Source: Clusia tigrina (lineage: Eukaryota; Arthropoda; Insecta; Diptera; Clusiidae). Taken from it: a stretch of 64,000 bases of DNA. Shown here one piece after another: positions 52,993 to 64,000 of this stretch. The notes below the pieces were generated by a model. The model worked only from the letters and a program-made list of their open reading frames with translations, had not been told where the DNA came from and searched no databases. Made by a program: the position numbers and the translations under genes. Positions within the stretch are counted from its first letter, which is position 1. Every line of letters begins with the position of its first letter. The DNA is taken from contig OV050033.1 of assembly GCA_920105625.2 (NCBI GenBank), positions 13,660,001 through 13,724,000 on the forward strand. The letters are read 5' to 3'.

Positions 52993-55211
52993 ACGAGAAT
53001 TTATATGCAAAATGAAAATAATGAAAATCGTAATTTATAATGAAAAGCGTTCTTGATTTTTGTTGTTGTTTTTTCCGAGCTGAATTTGTTTTTCTTTTTT
53101 GGTATCTTTTTTATTGTTTACATTGACGGCCTCGCTTGCACCAGACCAAGGCATAATGTCCTGCTATGTTGTCGAGGATTGTATGGCGTTACATTACTTG
53201 TCACATGACACTGCAATGAGACTGCCTGCGAACGCGGAAGAGTGTGGGTTTATGTGCGCGGATGTGTGTGTGTGTCTTGACATTTTTATAAGGACAATAT
53301 GAATGTTGTTTATTTAACAGCCCTTATCATGTTGTTCTTTCACTTTTTATTTTATTACTTTTCTACTTTTTTTGCATTGATTTTTTGTGTTTTTAATAAA
53401 GTGCTTTCATTGTCTGAGCCCGACTGGAGTAATAATTTCCGTTTAATATGTACGAATTTATTGAGGCAACACCACCACAGGAAGAAATCACTTTGACACT
53501 TTGTCAATGGCAAATTAACACGGCCCATTGACATTTTTAAAAAGGACATCATTAAACAGAAAAATGCATATTGATTACTTGCCTTGCTGGCGCGTATATT
53601 GGAAGAGCCTGCTACTAGTATTCTGCAGTCGCGAGCTATGGCAGCCATACCCGCCGATATGAATGGTGTATGAAGTGTCCTCGCACCAAATAACAAAGCA
53701 AACAATTGTGTGAAGAGCTTGAATGTAACCTTTTAATAAATAATAATGAAACAAGTGGCAGCTGTCAGTTTGACATAACAAGTGTGAAATTATGGGGTGT
53801 CCTGGTGTAGCGAATTGTTCTATGCTGAGCTGTGCTGCTACGCTGAAAAAAAGGACCCTGGAGAAATCTATCAAAAGTGATTTGGAAATGAATTGAGCCT
53901 TCACGCAGTGTGCTACTTTTTTATTGTGCACGATTTGGGGTTACTTTTGCGTTAAAACTGGCACGGCAAATCAGTGCTTTAACTGCTTGGGTGTAAGTCC
54001 CAAAGGACTCATGTCAAATGGAAAATGCGAAAGTTTAGTTTAAATTGTAGCTGTTTAGTGGCAACACTTAATGTACTCGTATAAATCTTGCTTAATCCTT
54101 TTTGGCAATAGCACACAGGCGGACGCACACTGCTCAGAGTTTCACATTTCACATACAAATCATTAAAATGATAACCTCTGACATTGTTGACTTAGCGCAC
54201 ACGGCAAATCTCAGTTTACACCAATTTCTCGCTCCACTCTCCACACACACGTTGCATGTTCACATGTCAACAACAAAAAGGAACGGCAAAATCAAAAAAT
54301 TCTAAAATAGAAAAAATCAAACTTAATCCTTTTTATGTCGATATCACGTGCACACAGACACACTGCAGTTTCACACTAGAACAACAAAACACAATCAAGC
54401 AAAAGGGCATCTTCGGAAATAGCCAAACAACCTGAATGTGGAAATTTGTAGCCTCGCTGTCACCCCGTTCTGTTTACATTGCTCGCTTGCGCTGGGGATT
54501 AGCGCCTGCTCCGCACATTTGTCATTTTCATAATATTGTCATCTTCCACCTACGGCGTCATCATGTAAAGTCAATCGCGTTTTGCTGCCTGAAGCCGGAA
54601 CGTGTAACTTATGTTTTCCATCTAATCCAGCAGATAACTTGCTCAGCTTCTCCAACGCAATTTATAAGCAGTTCGGGCTGCAGCTGAGATAGTATCGGCG
54701 GCCGGAACACGTGTGTGCAGTTGCAGCATTGTAGGAGAAATATTATTTATACACAGCCAGATCGCTAGATAGCGACATCACAGCTTCAACAGATTCTCTA
54801 ATTTATGTATTTGTAATTCCCTCAAATCTTCGCACATTAATTGTCATTTTATTAATGCTGAACTTTGACTGCATTTTGGGTTGTTGTCAAAAACTAAGCC
54901 ATGTTATTAATGCTAGGAAGTGTTGTTAATGATACGTAAACCATGCCGTAAAAGTGGTCACAACTTGGAAATTGGTTGCATTCGTTAATGCGATAAGTAT
55001 GCAGCAAATTGTAAATGAACGGCCCGCCCTCTTCCACACCACCGTAAATAATTCACAGGGACATGGAAAAATGGATCTCTGAGAAATAACCAATTTTCTC
55101 AAGCCACCGGGAGAGATGCTTAACTTTCCCACTGATCAGTTCTGGAATGATAGACTGAACGAAATGTATCATGACAGAAATTATTTACTGAGTTTTATCA
55201 ATTACTGTCGT

Positions 55212-55246
55212 GGTTATAACCGTCGATTATTGTAGTGGTTATAACC
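55212..55246. promoter_or_regulatory. Paired GGTTATAACC palindromes
   Basis: The 10-bp palindrome GGTTATAACC occurs at 55,212-55,221 and 55,237-55,246 inside a 25-bp imperfect tandem duplication. The factor, if any, is unknown. Confidence 0.3.
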
Positions 55247-56149
55247 GTCCAGCAATACTAAAAGTTACACCTACTTAAAAATACTTGCAGAAAAAAATAC
55301 AGATTTTGAATCACTTCACTAGAACTATTTAGACTAAGAGTCCTTCTGCAAAAAAAGGAGAGGTTCCCTTTATCAAGTGAATCGTCCATTTGTAGTAGAC
55401 TGACTACTTCATGCAATGATTGCCTATGAAGAGAATGAAAGATTCGCTATGATAAGGACGTCTTAAGAGGCTAGTCTTATAATATAACAACGTTTGGCGG
55501 GATTCCTTCTGTACATACACCACTCTCCTATTGCATTATTAAGTCCTAAAGAAAGTCCCCAGACAGCAGAGTACAAAACCCCCCAAACAAACCAGTGTAT
55601 TTGCCACTGCCATAGCTAATAAAATTCCCTAGAAATCCGTTATCTTCTTCTTTGGCGCTTACAGCGGGAAATGTCAATTCTCATTAAGGTCCACGCTATG
55701 CAATTGATTGATTTATATTTGCAATTATATGCTTTGATTAAAAGTTAAGCTCCTTTACTAAACGCGTTTCCAATAATTTAGCATCCGCGCTGTGTCAAAA
55801 CCCCCCGCTAGCAGGAAATTTACTAACAGCAACAACAACAAACGAACAAGAAACAATAACCACGTCTATGCGCAAAAGAAAACAACAACAGCACAAACAA
55901 CAACAAAAATACAGTACATTTATAAAAAAAACAACATAAATCCTTGAATATCCTTTAGAAAATGGGATTACATGTTCATGAATTGAAAACCAATTGCGCT
56001 GCGAATGAAAAATCACGCTAAGCAACGTTAAAAATGCACAGAAATGTTGTTGTTTTTTATTCCTGGCGTAGGTTGAGGGAAGTTGGGCCAGTTTTTTTTT
56101 AATTTTAAAAGAAGAATAAATTAAACTGACATCTATCTTTTTTTTCAAA

Positions 56150-56368
56150 TTGGTTTCATGGATAGAAAAACGGAAAAGTAAAGTAGCGAGTGTTATTGAA
56201 TTTATGAGGAAGAAGGATACTATGATAAAATACGAGGAACTTCTAGACATGATGGAATGGAGTTTGCAGGAAGAACAAAAATTTACATCTGTTTGGTGTT
56301 ATTTATTTCCTCCCTTTTTTTGGTACCTTCAATTAATGGCTTTTTTTGTAAAAGAAATATTAAATTAA
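56150..56368 (+). CDS. Degenerate Lys/Glu-rich open frame, unrecognised
   Basis: The frame reads VSWIEKRKSKVASVIEFMRK, then KDTMIKYEELLDMMEWSLQE, and becomes hydrophobic (FFWYLQLMAFFVKEILN) before a stop. The charged first half looks like helical coding sequence, but there is no proper start codon and no partner exon. It lies less than 400 bp from the decayed LINE at 56.66 kb, so it may be another transposon remnant. Confidence 0.15.
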   Translation: MVSWIEKRKSKVASVIEFMRKKDTMIKYEELLDMMEWSLQEEQKFTSVWCYLFPPFFWYLQLMAFFVKEILN

Positions 56369-56663
56369 TAAGTTTAGACTATATTTGCATTTGTAGGAAG
56401 GCCCAACCATCTAAGATGAAAAGGGCTGGAATTAAAAAGTGGGCTTTTACATAGTTCTGCTTGAGTTATTAAATGAGCAACATAACTCAAGAATCGAAAT
56501 AACATTTGTTCGTGATTCCTTTACATTTTTAGAAGGTTCACACCAGAGCTACTGTGTTGAGTCATTATTTATTGCAATCCAATAAAAGCATGAAGAAAGC
56601 TTTCTACCTACTTCTGACACGACTTTCTCTTCAGTCTCAATGCCCTACATTTTTGTGGAAAGG

Positions 56664-57782
56664 ATAGGTTAGGTTAGGTTAGACTGGCCGGCCGTGAAGG
56701 CCACACATAGACCTGCAAGATCCTTTGCGGTGCCAGATGGATATCCATTCAAGAGCTATAGTATGAATCGTTGAACAGAGAGACGCTCTTAGCAAATGTT
56801 AAGAGAGAAAGCATCTCTAGTTGTGCAACCTCTTCTAGTCCTACAAACCAGGGGCTCCCAAATGTGATGAGCGCGTTTTAGATATTGCGGGGCATAGGCA
56901 TAGTAAATGCTCCAGAGTTTCTCTTGTGCCTTGCTCCCCACATTTGCTGCATTCATTGTTGTTTGTGACTTCCATCCTTTTAGCATGTACCGCCGTTAGA
57001 CAGTCACCTATGAGTATTCCTACTACCGCTCTGCAATCCTTTCTCAGAAGTACCAGTTTCAATTTGGTCTGAGTGCAGAACGGTTTGCATATGAGCTTTG
57101 TGATTTTACATGTGGCAGTACTTCACCGTTCTTTCGCCTTTCTAATCATGTCATCTTCAATATGGCTATTGATCATTTGGAGAAATGACTTTAAAATAAT
57201 TGGTCGGTAGTCCTTTGAGTAGAGATGATTACTTTTACCTGCCTTTGGTATAAATACAACTCTCGCTTCTCTCCAGCTCAACATAGATATACGGCAAGCA
57301 TCCTTTGTATATTTGCTAAAGCCAGGGTGTTACCAGATGCAGAGCCTTCTGCAGCATGATTGGTAATATTCAGTCAAGCCCTGGTGACTTGTAGGGGGTA
57401 AATAAGTTTACTGCCCATTGTACCCCTTCCGTTGTAATCAAGTCCCGTGGTAAGCTTTCCACCTCGGTTCTTGGAGATTCGCGATTAATTGTATCTTTGC
57501 AGCCAGGAAAGTGCGCATTAACGAGCGTTCCTGACAACTAGATGTCCATTCGTTGTTGTCTTTACGGATAAGACTCGGCATTGGTATGGGATGCTTTGCT
57601 AACATCTCCTTAGTCTATCCGACTCACCCGTTCTTTAGATATTGCCACAATATTCCTTCTTTCTTTTGGCTTTTCGCACTTCTTTCTTGTATATTCGTAG
57701 TGGATCTTTATATTCACCCCAGCGTTCTTTACTATTAGCTAACCTGGCTAGTTTGAATATCTCATGTAGATAGCGCCTCTGG
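56664..57782 (-). mobile_element. Collapsed non-LTR retrotransposon (Jockey/LOA/R1-like LINE), minus strand
   Basis: Read on the minus strand from 57,782, frame-shifted pieces of a LINE polyprotein appear in their normal order. First comes a basic linker (WGEYKDPLRIYKKEVRKAKR). It is followed near 57,440-57,370 by reverse-transcriptase finger residues resembling TEGVQWAVNLFTPYKSPG, where a TGA replaces the expected Gly codon of the usual GPDGI motif. From about 57,070 the C-terminal segment with a CCHC-like knuckle follows directly. The RT palm, including the YADD motif, and the RNase H domain are deleted. The 3' end at 56,664-56,681 is a short TAACC-type tail, as seen in several insect LINE families. 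The 5' part is truncated. Identity as a LINE is secure; the clade is uncertain. Confidence 0.85.
56841..57062 (-). pseudogene. LINE ORF2 C-terminal fragment with CCHC-like zinc knuckle
   Basis: This is the best-preserved frame of the minus-strand LINE. It reads LVLLRKDCRAVVGILIGDCL, typical of the region after RNase H (relatives usually have GHC or GHW), then ECSKCGEQGTRETLEHLLCLCP. Cysteine and histidine spacing is C-x2-C-x10-H-x2-C-x-C, the usual nucleic-acid-binding tail of Jockey, LOA and R1 type LINE polyproteins. The frame ends at a stop at 56,841-56,843, after which the homologous tail continues in another frame. No start codon of its own is expected, since it is an internal piece of a polyprotein. 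Confidence 0.85.
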
Positions 57783-60569
57783 AAAGGATACCGAAAGTGC
57801 TTCAAACTTATTGATTATCAAAGTCTCTAAGAGATATCTGTCAAATCACAGATACTGAGGACAACTTTCATCTATTATTCTTCGGAGCATATTTTAATTT
57901 TACGAACAATAAATTTTCCCATGATGCCAAATCATGAAAATGATGTGGTTGATCCAATGATCAAATATTTTTTAAATCAAAACTCAATTTTATTATTAAT
58001 GAGTTCCATTAACTTGCAAGTTCCATTGATAGTTTGGCTTATTTTGGACCATCAACCTCTCTCGAATAAAAGATGCAAATGGATATAGTTTTGATCCGCG
58101 ACTTCTGGACACACATTTTTCATAATCTTCAAGAAGATTTTATAATTAAATTGTAAGGAAAAGTCAAATTAATAAAATCACGTTTTGTCATTATCTAAGC
58201 GTGGATGAGTTATGAACCAATCACCCAGATGGTAACTTTCCTTCACCAGTCCTTTGTCAACATATGTAATATTTCTAACTCTTCAACAATTAAACATTTC
58301 TTATAATTATTTAACTGTTATTCTATCTCTATCTTTCTGCTACTTCCTCTCTCCGACTCCAAATGAAACTATATTTTCTCGACATGTCAGCATACCACAC
58401 CATCTCTTCCGCCTCGCCCACATACGCAACTACTCAACATTAATTCAAAACTTTTGTGCCATCATACAAACCAAAATACCAAAAAAAGAGGAATTATCTA
58501 CAAGAAAAATGTAAATGCGTCTCCTGTGACTAATAAATTCCCAATTACATATTAACTTGCATGCCGAATACAAATTTTGAACATAACGACCTCATCCACC
58601 CACCCACGTAACCCCCTGACCGACCGACTGACTTCACTCACCTTTGCCTAAGACAAATAACCGCTCGTTCCGAACGGATGGAAACACCCCGCATTTTGTA
58701 GCTGTACTTAAGTGCAATAAACTAAAAGCATAAATTCAACAAGAACACATGAACATGCACACACACATACACAAACGTAAGAAACAAACACGCATACAGA
58801 CGTACTTACACATTTTCTAACACACCAATATTTATGCGACATTTTCGTTGCATTTACAATAAATTTACGCAATTTTATACCTAGAAAAAAATCAACAAAT
58901 CGAAAATTATATGAAAATCCCGAAAAAGTGCAATTATTTCCGCTCTCGAGAAGGGTGGACAGCACAATTTTATGTGATTTTTACTTTATACGCTCCGTGC
59001 TTCCCTTTGTTGTTTGTTGCACTAAAGCGTCAACGCCAATGAGGCATTGAGCTATGTTTGAACTTTATTGCAATTACTTCGTTAGAAAGTGAAACATCTG
59101 TGACCCCGTGTGATATACGTGAAATTACTTTGACACCCAATAATAAGCAATTTGTTAACTGCACCGTATTGATACTTCAAGTGATGAAAAAGAACTGCAA
59201 AATGTGGGATTGGAGAGTATGTTTTTGGGTTACATTTAAACAATGTTCTTAAAAGATAACCACCAAGTGTTATGTTGAAGTTTACACCCCAACTATGATG
59301 AAGATGCTTTGTTACCCGTATTTCTATCCACACATGGTCATTACTCATCTATAATAAAATCTGAGACCAAAAATTTTGTCAACCGAGGTAGACCGGGACT
59401 GGACTAACAATGTTAAATCTACTGAATAAAAAAAGTTATTATTACGAGTATTTAGCATATTTTCTCTAGAACGGCATTTTTATATCAATGCTTACGCTGA
59501 GACCGAGTATGAGTATTTATTTTTCTATTACAGCATTTTAGCTTCAGACATTATATTCTTCTTTTTGAAACATTGTGAGAAAACCTTCAGGATCATATGG
59601 ACAAAGAGTTTCAAAACGATGCAAGCCGAAAATTAAAAAAATTAGTCTTTTATTGTCCCAACGAAATCAAAAGTTTGAGTAAATAGTTTGGAGCAGGGCA
59701 TGCTAATATAAGTAGTATCCTCCGGAACAACCTTAAACAACAATGTCACAAACTAAAAATATAAAGGACGGCGTCCTGGTGTTTGTGCTGCCTATCATCC
59801 CATTATTCACTAAGAAAAAGAGTGCCAAACCCGAGGCTATTTCTTACCTTGACCGTTTTATCACCCACGATAGTTGTCAGGCTCATCAAACTAGAAGGAA
59901 CCATTTGAGTTGAAGCGATATGACATTTTTTCTGAAAAGTATCAACATAATGCTTTATTTTAAATGTATTTTCCAAACTAGATGTAAATGGTTTATATAC
60001 ATCCAAAGAAACTAATACTGACTCTATCTTGGACTGACACTGTCACTTTACAGTGGGTCTCCTCTTCAGAAAACCCTGATTGCGAACTGGCTTATTTTCA
60101 GTGCCATCACCGCTATAATTTCAGTCAAAATACAGTTGGTCTCTCTGTATTTGGAAGTGAACTGAACAGCCTTCGTTAGAGTAACATTTTTTATGCATAT
60201 ACTTGTAAGAAGAGAATCCACATGAAGTCCACTTTCTAAATAATCATTAATGTTGTTGGTGTTTAGTAAACATCCAGAATATGTTTAGAATTCTCACACG
60301 AAATCTATAATTTCCCATTTCGTGGTATTATTTAAAATTCTTCTTACAACATTATTCTTAAGAGTAAATCTAATTAGCTTTTCATTTCAGAAATTATGTA
60401 AGAAGTCCTGAAGTAATACTCCAGATGAAAACTTCAAATATATTAAAATGAAGGAATATACAAGATATTTTGTCTACATCTAGAAAATATATAATATAAA
60501 TATAAAGAAGACGATAAAAGTTCACTGGACATAAAGAGCCGGCTCAGATTCATTCAGAACATAGAGTGA
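57783..60569. other. AT-rich DNA with patch at 58.3-59.0 kb
   Basis: No gene or named element recognised. GACCGACCGACTGACTTCAC lies near 58,619. Confidence 0.55.
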
Positions 60570-60652
60570 CTAACATTATTCCAGGTAGAGTAGTCTTTTC
60601 GGCTACCACAATGGGCTGATCTTAGCCTAAGTGTGCCATTAGACAACCATTA
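60570..60652 (+). mobile_element. Possible LINE 3'-terminal fragment
   Basis: The stretch near 60,610-60,640 (ACCACAATGGGCTGATCTTA then GCCTAAGTGTG) aligns by eye with the 3'-UTR words of the LINE fragments ending near 12,910 and 56,720. The preceding codons end in VVFSATTMG and a stop, which is compatible with the very C-terminus of a LINE polyprotein. No coding domain remains, so the call rests on the shared 3'-end pattern. Confidence 0.42.
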
Positions 60653-62700
60653 CTTAATATACAGGGTGTGGATATGTGTACATTTTGAAATTTGAGACAA
60701 AAATCGTACAATCAAAAATGAATATTGAATTGCTCTAATTTCTAAAAAGACATATAACAATTCAATTCGTGAACTAATGGCATGCTTTATAGAAAATTTC
60801 ATATAAAGCTTTCTTTAATACTGTAATCTCATCAAAATCGTAGAGAAAGCAAACCTTTTATAGAAATTGTCAATAAGCGAAACTAAGGAAGGAGCTTCTC
60901 TCAGTAGATCTTGAAATTGCATCTAAGTTTTAACGAAAAATGCCGTCGATTTTCATGACTTTATTTATCGTTATCCCTCTTATAATGCCTGCTGACGATG
61001 AGCCTCATTGATATAGAAAGCAATAACAGCACCATAACTTCGAGTCATAACACGAAGCTTCGTAATACGTAATTTATGCAAATACCGGGACCAACAACAT
61101 TCGTATTTGCAGCATTTATCAGCTTTACAAACAATGACAGAAAGAAAAACAACAACAAATTGTAAATAACGCCTTCTCAAAATGTTATATAACCGATGAC
61201 ATAGCAACTCATATCTTTTACAACAAACGAGTGCCACCACATACCAGAGTAACCCCAACCAGACGCACTCAACAAACTCAACTCCCCCTCCCCCACACAC
61301 GAACCATGCAAATTCTCATATTCAGTTGTGCCTCGTTAACATTCCAACGAAATCACAGCGGAAAAAATCGCTTTCCTTACTCGTTGTTTGCAGTTTTATA
61401 TCCTTGTTGGTTTATATTATTTTTTATTTGCTCCTTTTTTGTTTTTGTTTTTGTTCTTTTCTTTTGCATACTTTATATTTTTGTGCAAAATTTATGTGCG
61501 CTATTGTTTTTATGGCATGCACCCATTTTTCCCATATTATTTACATTCATTCATACACAATAACACACAGCAAATAAAATGCAACAAAGAAACACAACGC
61601 AAAAAAAGTAAACTTTATCCTTGTTTTAACAATGAAAGGAATTTCCACGGCATGCCATTGGAGCGAAGGAGACAGTAAGCGTGGAGTGTGGGGCATTGCC
61701 TATACGAAAGTATTATCCTGCTCGGCTGTAGCAGAGCAGCAACATAACACACGAACTCAGTGCGGGAATGGGTGAGGGTGCACGGCTGCGGGTACGGGCA
61801 CGAGGACGGGTATATGGGAGTATAGGCAGGCACTTTACTGCAAATTATGGCACATGCTGAGGCATTATGCCTGATCCTTTCGTTTTGATACGAAAATATT
61901 TACCAACACAAATGCAATATTCAACACAATCACAAACATACTTACTTGCAAGTATACATGGCAGTCGCTCACACACGCAAAGAACAAAATACTAGTCGTA
62001 TACACTTAAGCTCCTTATGCTGGAAATATACATAAAATAAAAAGAAAATCCTAGAGAAACGAGCGTATCCTCCATATTTGTTATTTTATTATCATTTTTT
62101 TGTGCTATTCGTTTATTTTTCTATACGCTTTCAAAATGGCGGCGCATAATGTGCCTCTGGCCTTACTCCACATATTCCTTATACTTGTCTATACAAACGC
62201 GTATCCTTGTAAGTTTATGTGCTTGCATGCATGTGTGTGTTCATGTGTAAGTGTAGTTTGAAGTGAAGCTTTTTATATCTTTTAGATATGAGTTGCCATA
62301 AACTTATATCTTTTCGCTGATACAAATCCAATTTCATTTTGTTACAATAAAAAAATCTTATGGAAATTCGGATATACACTGAGTGTGTTATTCGTATAAG
62401 CAGGAAGCAACCAGCGCATAGTCGTTCCCATCATCGTCGGCGTCGTTAGCAACAGCAGCTGCTGCGAGCTCAGATAAGAAATATGCAGTTTTCCTTTGGA
62501 AGACGGCTTTAAAGTACATCATTGCGTTTATGGTGTGGCTTAACTAGGTTTTATATGCAGATTATAGGCATGCGTTTTGTATAAAATTCAAATAAAGTAC
62601 AGCAAAATGTCTCTGCCAAAGAATTGCCAGAGTTGAAGTCGGAGTTGGAGTCATGTTAGGGACATTGCTGGTGGCTATCAATGTTGGAGAAATTATTTGA
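60653..62700. other. AT-rich DNA, then GC-richer patch from 61.2 kb
   Basis: A T-rich stretch at 61,380-61,560 holds all three plus frames open and produces hydrophobic false proteins. The PHO-like word at 62,133 is listed separately. Confidence 0.5.
62133..62150. promoter_or_regulatory. PHO/YY1-like site (AAAATGGCGGCGCATAAT)
   Basis: AAAATGGCGG matches the classical YY1 consensus. It sits in the GC-richer terminal part of the window. Confidence 0.3.
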
Positions 62701-63110
62701 CAACTCTACACTCCTTAAATGATAAAAAATTTTACAAAAATAATGTTAATTTTTAAACAAAAATAATGAAAATAAATCTCTTAAAAGAAACTACTTTAAT
62801 AGAATTATATTAAAAACAAATTATTTATTTATTTTTTATAGTAATCACAATAATAAATTATTATGATTAAGAAGAAAAGAACCAGGGCTTTCGGAAAATA
62901 TTTTTCAATGCCACATGAGAATTAAGCAAATTAAAACAAAACTTTTACAAAAATATTTCAATTATGTTTTAAAAAGAAAAAGGAAATAAAAATTAAATGC
63001 AGATTATTATCCCCCAAAACAACAACAATCTTAATTTATTTCATATATAAAAAAATTAGATGAGAAAATATCTCTATTTTATCAATTAAGAATTCCAATT
63101 AAAAAGATTT
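62701..63110. other. Very AT-rich block (about 400 bp)
   Basis: Nearly continuous A/T with A-rich plus strand, between two GC-richer patches. It resembles matrix-attachment-type DNA in composition; no further evidence. Confidence 0.45.
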
Positions 63111-64000
63111 TTCAATCGTTCCTAAGAGGGTCTAACGAATTGCAACGTCGTAGCAGCCGAGAGTCCGTAAGTCCTGTCAGCGACCACCACAATACGCAAA
63201 TGATAGGCTAAGGCAATGATGTTAAAACAGAGCACTGCCACTAAAAAGCAACAACAAATACACAAAGTCTGTCTTACAAGGTGACACCACAGAAACTGCT
63301 GATGCTACTACTGCCGGTGGTGCGGCTGCCGTTGGTCACATACCTTCCACCAGCTCCTCCAACGTTATCGCCTGCATACGCGCACAGCCAGCAAGCTGAA
63401 TCGCCAAGGAGCAATTATGCCGCGGTGACAATTTATGACATACAACAAACAGGCAACAACATTCACAACACACACAGAATACACCGCCGCTGTGATGCTG
63501 CTGCTTAACCCACCTCTCATACAAACTTGTATAGGCTGGACAGGCGGACGGGGCGGATGGCTATAGTGACACCTCTTGTTATATGCGCATATGAAAATCA
63601 TAAACATTCCGGCAAGTGACATGCGAGCAACGAATATGCATTTTAATAAAATATCTTAAAAGCCTTATAAATCACAAACAGAACGAAACGAACGAACTGA
63701 AGGAAACGAACGATCCGAAAGGGTCAGTAAAGGAAGCGAGGAATACAAGAATGAAAACAACAGAAACAAACAAATAAACGAACACCAGCAGTCTTCACTT
63801 AACGCCCCTTTAAACGTAGTTGGTGTATGGGTACCTGGCATAATTTTTGGGAAGAATGCAGGCACCTTAACTCCAAAGATACGAGTATCTGCCGCCGCCC
63901 GCTTGAGAAGGAGGGCACTTCCGATCTTTCTCACAAATTTCTTACAGTGTGTTTAATCCGATTTTGACAGTTTCGCAGTTATTTTTAAAACGCAGTGGAT
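63111..64000. other. GC-richer non-coding DNA to the end of the window
   Basis: CAACAAC and ACACACAC repeats hold frames open on both strands. TACGAGTA occurs at 63,880. Nothing coding is supported. Confidence 0.5.

Larger units (their letters stand above)
51208..56149. other. AT-rich DNA, then simple-repeat-rich block at 52.5-54.9 kb
   Basis: Frames of 116-128 codons on the minus strand at 52,590-52,976 and 53,355-53,931 are Phe/Cys/Ser-rich and overlap open frames on the other strand. CACGTG words occur at 54,347 and 54,705. CAACAACAA repeats around 55,820-55,920 create a false 151-codon minus frame. Confidence 0.5.

Noticed and set aside
55795..56250. 151-codon minus-strand frame
   Set aside because: Phe/Cys/Val-rich runs come from CAA/AAC repeats and A-rich DNA; no domain and no splice support.
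56664..56681. TTAGG-type repeats resembling insect telomere sequence
   Set aside because: Only about three units, on the end of a LINE fragment and in the tail orientation; flies lack TTAGG telomeres. It is a retrotransposon 3' tail.
61231..61678. Overlapping hydrophobic frames that could suggest a membrane protein
   Set aside because: All three frames are open across a T-rich tract, giving Phe/Leu/Ile runs; this is composition.

Overview
The window looks like a gene-poor stretch (intergenic or deep intronic) of a cyclorrhaphan fly genome, most likely a tephritid fruit fly. The grounds are AT-rich DNA with many TA, CA, TCTA and ACATAT microsatellites, numerous CAA/TTG and CAGTCAGG-type simple repeats, degenerate LINEs whose 3' ends carry CCTAA-type tails, and a mariner copy whose transposase has the DD41D spacing known from the rosa family first described in Ceratitis rosa. 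This assignment is an inference; no species-diagnostic gene is present. I recognise no intact protein-coding gene, no tRNA, rRNA, snRNA or known microRNA, and no CRISPR or prokaryotic feature.

Layout. The sequence alternates between two textures. GC-richer patches with simple repeats and homeodomain-, PHO- and E-box-like words lie near 5.1-5.9, 10.9-12.0, 17.6-18.1, 20.2-21.0, 24.6-27.6, 30.8-31.2, 33.8-34.7, 38.1-39.7, 42.3-42.7, 44.5-45.1, 49.8-51.2, 52.5-54.8, 58.3-59.0 and 61.2-64.0 kb; they resemble regulatory or conserved non-coding fly DNA, although conservation cannot be seen from one sequence. Between them lies AT-rich, low-complexity DNA holding decayed transposons.

Mobile elements. 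Recognised pieces are: RNase H and 3'-end LINE fragments at 12.50-12.94 kb (+), 16.56-16.64 kb (+, weak), 21.49-21.60 kb (+) and 60.57-60.65 kb (+, 3' end only); a larger collapsed LINE at 56.66-57.78 kb (-) with reverse transcriptase and C-terminal zinc-knuckle pieces; a C-terminal LINE polymerase fragment of RTE-like type at 31.87-32.40 kb (+); and an internally deleted mariner (40,500-41,427) with 31-bp terminal inverted repeats and TA target duplications. All coding parts are broken by stop codons or frameshifts.

Possible host-gene material is weak. A strong 3' splice-acceptor context at 51,138 is followed by a 22-codon open frame and a stop. A 48-nt acceptor-to-GT segment lies at 44,580-44,627. 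Two exon-like open frames lie on the minus strand at 35.8-36.35 kb, and a polyQ-starting frame at 11.55-11.91 kb. None is a recognised protein. Other notable structure includes near-perfect hairpins at 18.55 and 44.25 kb, a 20-bp palindrome around TATCGATA at 28.96 kb, tandem E-boxes at 43.53 kb, diverged tandem repeats near 10.1, 25.7 and 48.2 kb, and an over-represented dispersed octamer, TACGAGTA. I found nothing that amounts to a new biological system.
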